Shown here in pieces: positions 57,001-62,432 of a stretch of 62,432 bases of DNA. Within the stretch, counting starts at the first letter, position 1, and the number at the start of each line of letters is the position of its first letter. The notes beneath the pieces are model-generated. The model saw nothing but the letters and a program-made list of their open reading frames with translations, was not told where the DNA came from and made no database searches. Location of the stretch: assembly GCA_020628085.1 (NCBI GenBank), contig JAHDFQ010000002.1, positions 37,952 to 100,383 on the forward strand. The letters are read 5' to 3'. The translations under genes and the position numbers were made by a program. The DNA is from Saprospiraceae bacterium (GTDB taxonomy: Bacteria; Bacteroidota; Bacteroidia; Chitinophagales; Saprospiraceae).

Positions 57001-57883
57001 TTCTTCGGTTGATTACAGCAATTGGACAAAAGACGATTCTACCAATGGATTGATTGCTCGATTATTACATAATTACAGCATCAAAGTAAACGAAGAAGTA
57101 GGACGTTATAAGCGTGAAAAATTCAATATTAGCATTGGAGATGAGCTTCCAGCAGGGGTATTAAAATTAGCTAAAGTATATCTTGCTAAGAAACGTAAGT
57201 TGAAAGTAGGAGATAAATTAGCAGGTCGTCACGGTAACAAGGGAATTGTATCTCGTATCGTGCGCCAAGAAGATATGCCATTCTTGGAAGACGGAACGCC
57301 AGTTGATATTGTGCTTAACCCATTGGGTGTACCATCTCGTATGAACCTCGGACAGATTTTCGAGACTGTATTAGGTTGGGCAGGTGAGAAGTTAGGAATG
57401 AAGTTCGCAACACCTATCTTCGATGGAGCACGTTTGGACGAAATCGACGATTATTGTCAACAAGCCAACTTACCATCTTTAGGTCAAACTTACTTGTCGG
57501 ATGGTGAAACGGGTGATCGTTTCCACCAGCAAGCAACGGTGGGTGTGATCTACATGTTGAAATTATCACACATGGTTGATGATAAAATGCACGCTCGTTC
57601 TATCGGACCATACTCGTTGATTACGCAACAACCATTGGGTGGTAAAGCTCAGTTTGGTGGTCAGCGTTTTGGAGAGATGGAAGTATGGGCATTAGAGGCA
57701 TTCGGTGCGTCTAGTATTCTACAAGAGTTACTGACGATCAAGTCGGATGATATTCAAGGTCGAGCGAAAGCATACGAGGCAATTGTTAAAGGAGACAATC
57801 TGCCAGAGCCAAATATACCAGAATCATTTAATGTATTGATTCACGAGCTTCGTGGATTAGCATTGGATGTGAAATTCGACTAA
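54056..57883 (+). CDS. rpoB: DNA-directed RNA polymerase subunit beta
   Basis: 1275 residues, normal length for Bacteroidota. The rifampicin-region cluster ([25 protein letters not shown]), [17 protein letters not shown], and the C-terminal [20 protein letters not shown] are all intact. No unusual insertion or deletion is evident. Confidence 0.98.
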   Translation: MATNGIIQRTEASKRISFGKIKLSSQYPDLLEIQLKSFHEFFQLETTPENRMNEGLYKVFQENFPITDARNIFVLEFLDYFVDPPRYSIPECMQRGLTYSVPLKAKLRLSCNDEEHVDFETIVQDVFLGNIPYMTPKGTFVINGAERVIVSQLHRSPGVFFGQSFHPNGTKLHSARVIPFKGAWMEFATDINTVMYAYIDRKKKFPVTTLLRAIGFDTDKAILNIFDLADEVPATKEQLEASVGRKLAARVLRSWVEDFVDEDTGEVVTIERNEIILERDIILDEDNIQLILNADADMVILQKEGIDEDYSIIYNTLQKDPTSSELEAVQYIYRQLRGTDPPDDETARGIIDKLFFSDKRYNLGDVGRYKINRKLELETDRSILVLTKEDIIAIVKYLVSLMNQKADIDDIDHLSNRRVRTVGEQLYAQFGVGLARMARTIRERMNVRDNEVFTPIDLINARTLSSVINSFFGTSQLSQFLDQTNPLSEITHKRRISALGPGGLSRERAGFEVRDVHYSHYGRLCTIETPEGPNIGLISTLCVHAKVNKMGFLETPYRAVVDGKVDVEHDAQYLSAEGEDFKIIAQANAPINNETGAFLADKIKCREHGDFPVLGPTEIEYMDVAPNQIVGVSASMIPFLENDDANRALMGSNMQRQAVPLLKPSSPVVGTGLEGKVAVDSRMLINAEGDGVVEYVDATEVVIRYDRTEEDQLVSFEDNRKSYKLTKFRRTNQGTCINLKPIVRKGDRVSKGIILCDGYATEKGELALGQNLKVAFMPWKGYNFEDAIVLSERVVREDIFTSLHIEHFELDVRDTKLGEEELTNDIPNVSEDATKDLDENGIIRIGAWIKEGDILIGKITPKGESDPTPEEKLLRAIFGDKAGDVKDASLKAPPSTKGVIINKQLFARAKKDKVQKAQEKDLLTKLDDQHAIALNELKTILIDKLLTLVKGKNSEGVMSVYSEEFVPQGTKFSQSILKEIDYSSVDYSNWTKDDSTNGLIARLLHNYSIKVNEEVGRYKREKFNISIGDELPAGVLKLAKVYLAKKRKLKVGDKLAGRHGNKGIVSRIVRQEDMPFLEDGTPVDIVLNPLGVPSRMNLGQIFETVLGWAGEKLGMKFATPIFDGARLDEIDDYCQQANLPSLGQTYLSDGETGDRFHQQATVGVIYMLKLSHMVDDKMHARSIGPYSLITQQPLGGKAQFGGQRFGEMEVWALEAFGASSILQELLTIKSDDIQGRAKAYEAIVKGDNLPEPNIPESFNVLIHELRGLALDVKFD

Positions 57884-57896
57884 TGCAAGTCGATTA

Positions 57897-57936
57897 AACC
57901 ACTACTCGATTAACCTTTATTAATTGAGTAGTGGTT
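57897..57936 (+). repeat. Strong hairpin between rpoB and rpoC
   Basis: AACCACTACTCGATTAA (57897-57913) pairs with TTAATTGAGTAGTGGTT (57920-57936), 17 base pairs including one G-U, loop of six. It is followed by GTGTTTTG, with no clear U tract. It may set the rpoB-to-rpoC transcript ratio or act as a processing site. Confidence 0.7.
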
Positions 57937-58005
57937 GTGTTTTGAATCTTATTTTAGGTTGAGTGAATCAAAATCCTCAACTAACCGAGATAAATCTTTG
58001 CAACT

Positions 58006-61000
58006 ATGCCATTTAAAAAGAAAGCTCCCAAGCAACGGACAACAATCAATAGTATTACGATTAGTTTGTCTTCTCCAGATGATATTCTGGAAAGATCGTA
58101 TGGCGAGGTGTTAAAACCTGAAACCATTAATTATCGTTCGTACAAACCAGAAAGAGATGGTTTGTTTTGTGAACGTATTTTTGGCCCTGTAAAGGACTAT
58201 GAATGTTACTGTGGAAAATATAAGCGTATCCGATATAAGGGTATCGTTTGTGATCGTTGTGGAGTAGAAGTAACAGAGAAAAAAGTTCGTAGAGAAAGAA
58301 TGGGACACATCAAATTAGTTGTGCCTGTTGTACATATTTGGTTCTTTAAGTCATTACCTAATAAAATTGGTTACTTATTAGGACTATCTTCTAAGAAATT
58401 AGAAACCATCGTTTATTATGAACGATATGTAGTCATTCAACCAGGTGTCAAAGAGGAAAGCGGCATGAATGTGCTGGACTTATTGACAGAGGAAGAATAC
58501 TTAGACATATTAGAACAATTGCCACCTGATAATCAGCAATTGGAAGATGAAGATCCAAACAAATTTATTGCAAAAATGGGTGCGGAAGCTGTCCGTGACT
58601 TAATGATGCGATTGGATTTGGATGATTTATCTTATCAATTACGTCACCAAGCGGCAAACGAAACTTCTCAACAACGTAAATCAGAGGCTTTAAAGCGTTT
58701 GAGAGTTGTAGAAGCATTCCGTGATGGACACACCAGAATGGAAAACCGTCCAGAATGGGCAGTGATCCAGTTCTTACCCGTTGTTCCACCAGAATTACGT
58801 CCATTAGTGCCATTGGATGGTGGTCGTTTCGCAAGTTCTGATTTGAATGATTTATACCGTCGTGTGATTATTCGGAACAATCGTTTGAAGCGTCTTTTGG
58901 AAATTAAAGCTCCAGAAGTTATTCTTCGTAATGAGAAGCGAATGCTACAAGAAGCGGTAGATTCATTATTTGATAATTCACGTAAGTCCAATGCTGTAAA
59001 AGCAGAAGGTGGACGTGCATTGAAATCATTAAGTGATATTCTAAAAGGTAAGCAAGGACGTTTCCGTCAAAACCTTTTAGGAAAACGTGTGGATTATTCT
59101 GGTCGTTCGGTTATTGTAGTAGGACCAAATTTGAAACTCCACGAATGTGGTTTACCAAAAGGAATGGCATCAGAGTTATTCAAGCCATTCGTTATTCGTA
59201 AATTAATCGAAAGAGGAATCGTAAAAACGGTCAAATCTGCTAAGAAATTAGTAGATCGTAAAGATCCCGTTATTTGGGAAATCCTCGAAAATATATTGAA
59301 AGGACATCCGATCATGTTAAACCGTGCCCCAACGTTGCACCGTTTATCTATTCAGGCGTTCCAACCGACATTAATCGAAGGAAAGGCAATTCAATTACAC
59401 CCATTAGTTTGTGGTGCATTTAATGCCGATTTTGATGGAGATCAAATGGCGGTACACGTGCCGTTGAGCCAAGCAGCAATCCTAGAGGCGCAGGTCTTGA
59501 TGCTAGCTTGTCATAACATGTTGAACCCACAAGATGGTTCTCCAATTACATTGCCTTCACAGGATATGGTCTTAGGATTATACTACTTAACAAAAGTTCG
59601 AGTAGAAGATGATCCAGAAAAAGCTAAAATGTTCTACTCTCCAGAAGAGGTATTGATTGCCTACAACGAGGGAAGTTTGAATCTACATTCAGCGGTAAAA
59701 GTTCGTATTACGAAGTTGAATGAAGCTGGTGAAGAAGTAGTGAGTCGTGTATCAACAACAGTTGGGCGTGTGATCTTCAATCAGGCAGCTCCAATGGAAG
59801 TTCCATACATGAATGACTTGATGACTAAGAAAAACTTGAAAAAAGTAATCAAGAGTATCATCAATAATACTGATTTCCCAACAACTGCTACGTTCTTGGA
59901 TAAGATTAAGGAACTAGGTTTCTTGTGGTCATTCAAAGGAGGTTTATCCTTTAACTTAGGTGATTTGATTACACCATCCAATAAAATAGCTACACTAGAA
60001 AAAGCGCAGGCAGAAGTTGATGAAGTTTGGGATAACTATGAAATGGGTTTAATTACCAATAACGAACGTTATAACAAAATCATTGATAAGTGGACATTTG
60101 CTGATAATGAGATTACCATGAAACTGATGGATGAAATCGCTGAACACAAAGGTGGTTTCAACTCGGTATATATGATGTTGCACTCAGGTGCGCGTGGATC
60201 AAAACAGCAAATTAAACAGTTGTGTGGACTACGTGGTTTGATGGCAAAACCAAGAAAATCAGGTGATACAGGTGGAGCCGTTATTGAAAACCCCATTTTG
60301 GCAAACTTTGTCGATGGACTTTCAGTACTAGAATATTTTATCTCGACACACGGTGCGCGTAAAGGTCTGGCAGATACCGCTTTGAAAACAGCCGATGCAG
60401 GTTATTTGACGCGTCGTTTGGTGGATGTTTCTCAGGATGTCGTGATTCAAGATGAAGATTGTCATACACTAAGAGGTATTGCAACGACAGCTTTAGTTGA
60501 AAATGATAAAATTATTGAATCTATTTCTTCAAGAATAGAAGGTCGATTTACACTACACGATATTGTACACCCCGTTTCAGATGAAGTTATTGTAGAAGCA
60601 GGTGGATATATCAACCCTGAAACGGCTCAATATATCGAAGATGAAGGAATTGAAGAAGTAACCATTCGTTCCGTATTGACCTGTGAGACGAAAAGAGGTG
60701 TTTGTCGTAAGTGTTACGGTAAAAACTTAGCGACGGGTCGTATTGCAGAACGAGGTGATGCCGTAGGTATTATCGCTGCACAGTCGATTGGTGAGCCAGG
60801 TACACAGTTGACACTTCGTACCTTCCACGTTGGGGGTATTGCATCTGTTACGAAAACGGAATCAGAATTCATCGCTAAATTTGATGGTAAAGTTGAGTTT
60901 GATGGTATTCGTACTACGACTTATGTGAATGATGAAGGTCAGTCAACAGAAATCGTTTTAGCACGTTCTGGTGAGATTCGTATTGTTGATCCAAACACGG

Positions 61001-62307
61001 GTAAAGTGTATTCTTCGACCTATATCAATTACGGTTCTTCACTTTCTGTGAAGCAAGGCGCATTGGTGAAAAAAGGAGATGTTATTTGTAGTTGGGATCC
61101 ATTTAATGCCGTCATCGTATCTGAATTTTCAGGTATTGCCAAGTTTGATATGATTGAAGAAGGTTTGACTTTCCGTGTAGAGCGTGATGACCAAACAGGT
61201 AACGAGGACAAGGTGATTATTGAAAGTAAGAACAAGCGTAAGAATCCAGCGATCAAGATTTTATCTCCTGATGGCGAAGAGAAACGTAACTATAACTTAC
61301 CAGTAGGTGCATATATCAATATCGAAGATGGCATGGAAGTTCGTGCTGGTCAAACCATTGTGAAGATTCCACGAAAATTAGGTAAGATTCAGGATATTAC
61401 GGGTGGTTTGCCACGAGTAACGGAGTTATTCGAGGCACGTAATCCTTCAAATCCTGCAACAACTGCTGAGATTGACGGGGAGGTTTCTTTTGGTAAGATC
61501 AAGCGTGGTAACCGTGAGGTAATGGTGACTTCAAAAGATGGTCAAGTTAGTAAATACTTGATTGGATTATCGAAGCACATCTTGGTACAAGAAGGTGATT
61601 TCGTAAGAGCAGGAACACAGCTTTCTGATGGTGCGATTTCTCCAAGAGATATTTTGAATATTAAAGGGCCATTCGCTGTTCAATACTACTTGGTTAATGG
61701 TGTTCAAGAAGTATATCGTTCTCAGGGTATTGATATTAATGATAAGCACATTGAGGTGATTGTTCGCCAAATGATGCGTAGAGTACAAATTGAAGATCCG
61801 GGAGATACGCATTTCTTAGAAGGAGAAGCGGTTGAAAAATACGATTTCTTAGAGCAAAATGATTGGATTTACGACAAGAAGTTCATCACAGAATCTGGTG
61901 ATTCTACGAAAATGAAGCCAGGTCAGTTGGTGACGTTACGTCAAATTAGGGAGGAAAATTCTTACCTAAAACGTAATGACAAGAAATTGGCACAATATAG
62001 GGATGCGGTTTCGGCAACTTCTAGTCCATTGTTACAAGGTATCACCAAGTCATCATTGGGTACATTCAGTTGGATTTCAGCTGCATCATTCCAAGAAACG
62101 ACGAAGGTATTGAGTACAGCGGCAATTGGTGCGAAGCAAGATTTCTTGAGCGGATTGAAGGAAAATGTTATTGTTGGTAAGAAAATTCCAGCAGGAACAG
62201 GTCTTCGTAAGTTCAATGAATTGATCGTAACTACGCAAGAAGTTAATGATAGAGAAAAAGCTCGTATGGCGATGTTAGAAGAAGTGAAAGAAGAGCAAGA
62301 AGAGTAA
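58006..62307 (+). CDS. rpoC: DNA-directed RNA polymerase subunit beta'
   Basis: 1433 residues. The N-terminal zinc ribbon ([20 protein letters not shown]), the catalytic magnesium motif [12 protein letters not shown], the bridge-helix and trigger-loop region ([16 protein letters not shown]) and a C-terminal clamp region are complete. The last residues are acidic (EEVKEEQEE). Confidence 0.98.
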   Translation: MPFKKKAPKQRTTINSITISLSSPDDILERSYGEVLKPETINYRSYKPERDGLFCERIFGPVKDYECYCGKYKRIRYKGIVCDRCGVEVTEKKVRRERMGHIKLVVPVVHIWFFKSLPNKIGYLLGLSSKKLETIVYYERYVVIQPGVKEESGMNVLDLLTEEEYLDILEQLPPDNQQLEDEDPNKFIAKMGAEAVRDLMMRLDLDDLSYQLRHQAANETSQQRKSEALKRLRVVEAFRDGHTRMENRPEWAVIQFLPVVPPELRPLVPLDGGRFASSDLNDLYRRVIIRNNRLKRLLEIKAPEVILRNEKRMLQEAVDSLFDNSRKSNAVKAEGGRALKSLSDILKGKQGRFRQNLLGKRVDYSGRSVIVVGPNLKLHECGLPKGMASELFKPFVIRKLIERGIVKTVKSAKKLVDRKDPVIWEILENILKGHPIMLNRAPTLHRLSIQAFQPTLIEGKAIQLHPLVCGAFNADFDGDQMAVHVPLSQAAILEAQVLMLACHNMLNPQDGSPITLPSQDMVLGLYYLTKVRVEDDPEKAKMFYSPEEVLIAYNEGSLNLHSAVKVRITKLNEAGEEVVSRVSTTVGRVIFNQAAPMEVPYMNDLMTKKNLKKVIKSIINNTDFPTTATFLDKIKELGFLWSFKGGLSFNLGDLITPSNKIATLEKAQAEVDEVWDNYEMGLITNNERYNKIIDKWTFADNEITMKLMDEIAEHKGGFNSVYMMLHSGARGSKQQIKQLCGLRGLMAKPRKSGDTGGAVIENPILANFVDGLSVLEYFISTHGARKGLADTALKTADAGYLTRRLVDVSQDVVIQDEDCHTLRGIATTALVENDKIIESISSRIEGRFTLHDIVHPVSDEVIVEAGGYINPETAQYIEDEGIEEVTIRSVLTCETKRGVCRKCYGKNLATGRIAERGDAVGIIAAQSIGEPGTQLTLRTFHVGGIASVTKTESEFIAKFDGKVEFDGIRTTTYVNDEGQSTEIVLARSGEIRIVDPNTGKVYSSTYINYGSSLSVKQGALVKKGDVICSWDPFNAVIVSEFSGIAKFDMIEEGLTFRVERDDQTGNEDKVIIESKNKRKNPAIKILSPDGEEKRNYNLPVGAYINIEDGMEVRAGQTIVKIPRKLGKIQDITGGLPRVTELFEARNPSNPATTAEIDGEVSFGKIKRGNREVMVTSKDGQVSKYLIGLSKHILVQEGDFVRAGTQLSDGAISPRDILNIKGPFAVQYYLVNGVQEVYRSQGIDINDKHIEVIVRQMMRRVQIEDPGDTHFLEGEAVEKYDFLEQNDWIYDKKFITESGDSTKMKPGQLVTLRQIREENSYLKRNDKKLAQYRDAVSATSSPLLQGITKSSLGTFSWISAASFQETTKVLSTAAIGAKQDFLSGLKENVIVGKKIPAGTGLRKFNELIVTTQEVNDREKARMAMLEEVKEEQEE

Positions 62308-62331
62308 AAATTCTCTAAAAATAAGATAGAT

Positions 62332-62367
62332 AAAAGCCACTCAAATTTACTTTTGAGTGGCTTTTTT
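62332..62367 (+). terminator. Terminator after rpoC
   Basis: AAAAGCCACTCAAA (62332-62345) pairs with TTTGAGTGGCTTTT (from 62352) and continues into a run of Ts. It closes the rplK-rpoC operon 24 bases after the stop. Confidence 0.92.
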
Positions 62368-62432
62368 GTTGAACTATGTCTATTTCAAAGAATGTAAAAG
62401 TTTGATAAATTCGGTAAAAAGACAAATTTATT

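Overview
The window comes from a low-GC member of the Bacteroidota, possibly a marine Saprospirales-like organism. Three things support this: T9SS-type C-terminal sorting domains on secreted enzymes (36461-39370, 42042-43919), TAnnTTTG-type -7 promoter elements, and the protein families present. The genus-level guess is weak.

Bases 1-25998 are one long, almost entirely plus-strand surface-polysaccharide (capsule/O-antigen type) locus. It opens with a cupin and two genes of the UDP-ManNAc3NAcA-type pathway (wbpD-like acetyltransferase, wbpB-like dehydrogenase). A complete nonulosonic acid set follows: legI, legG, legH, ptmE, legF, a beta-helix lipoprotein, legB and legC. Together these should make a CMP-activated legionaminic-acid-type sugar through a GDP-sugar route. 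Downstream are a sulfotransferase, a Wzx flippase, a polysialyltransferase-like glycosyltransferase, an MBOAT/SGNH O-acylation pair, two Wzy/WaaL-like membrane proteins, two GT4-type transferases, a WcaJ-like initiating transferase, a Wzi-like outer-membrane protein, a NUDIX hydrolase and a WecA-like initiating transferase. This is nearly a full parts list for an acidic, acylated and possibly sulfated glycan. Wza and Wzc export genes are not in view.

Bases 26028-33679 hold a serine-hydrolase lipoprotein, then GDP-mannose-derived sugar genes: algD-type dehydrogenase, gmd and fcl. The gmd-fcl pair is split by a DUF433/DUF5615 toxin-antitoxin module and an opposite-strand helix-hairpin-helix protein. 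An SdiA-regulated-type lipoprotein follows.

Bases 33731-43919 are mixed: two unknown genes, hppD, then three minus-strand exported proteins (haem peroxidase with dockerin-like, cohesin-like and T9SS domains; di-haem cytochrome c peroxidase; PhoX-type phosphatase with a T9SS tail). A plus-strand 1160-residue envelope protein with nine tandem Ig-like repeats closes this part (44395-47877).

Bases 48321-62307 are the core information-processing block: tRNA-Thr(TGT), Tyr(GTA), Gly(TCC), Thr(GGT), tuf, tRNA-Trp(CCA), secE, nusG, rplK, rplA, rplJ, rplL, rpoB, rpoC, with a strong terminator at the end. Most intergenic gaps from rplK onward contain a hairpin or palindrome.

The least ordinary signals are: an acetyltransferase gene without a normal start codon that carries a fused GxxExxY domain flanked by imperfect inverted repeats; the nonulosonic acid pathway paired with a DDG/H/S-motif transferase; the flippase gene bracketed by inverted repeats; and the nine-repeat surface protein. 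I saw no CRISPR array, insertion sequence, prophage or rRNA.
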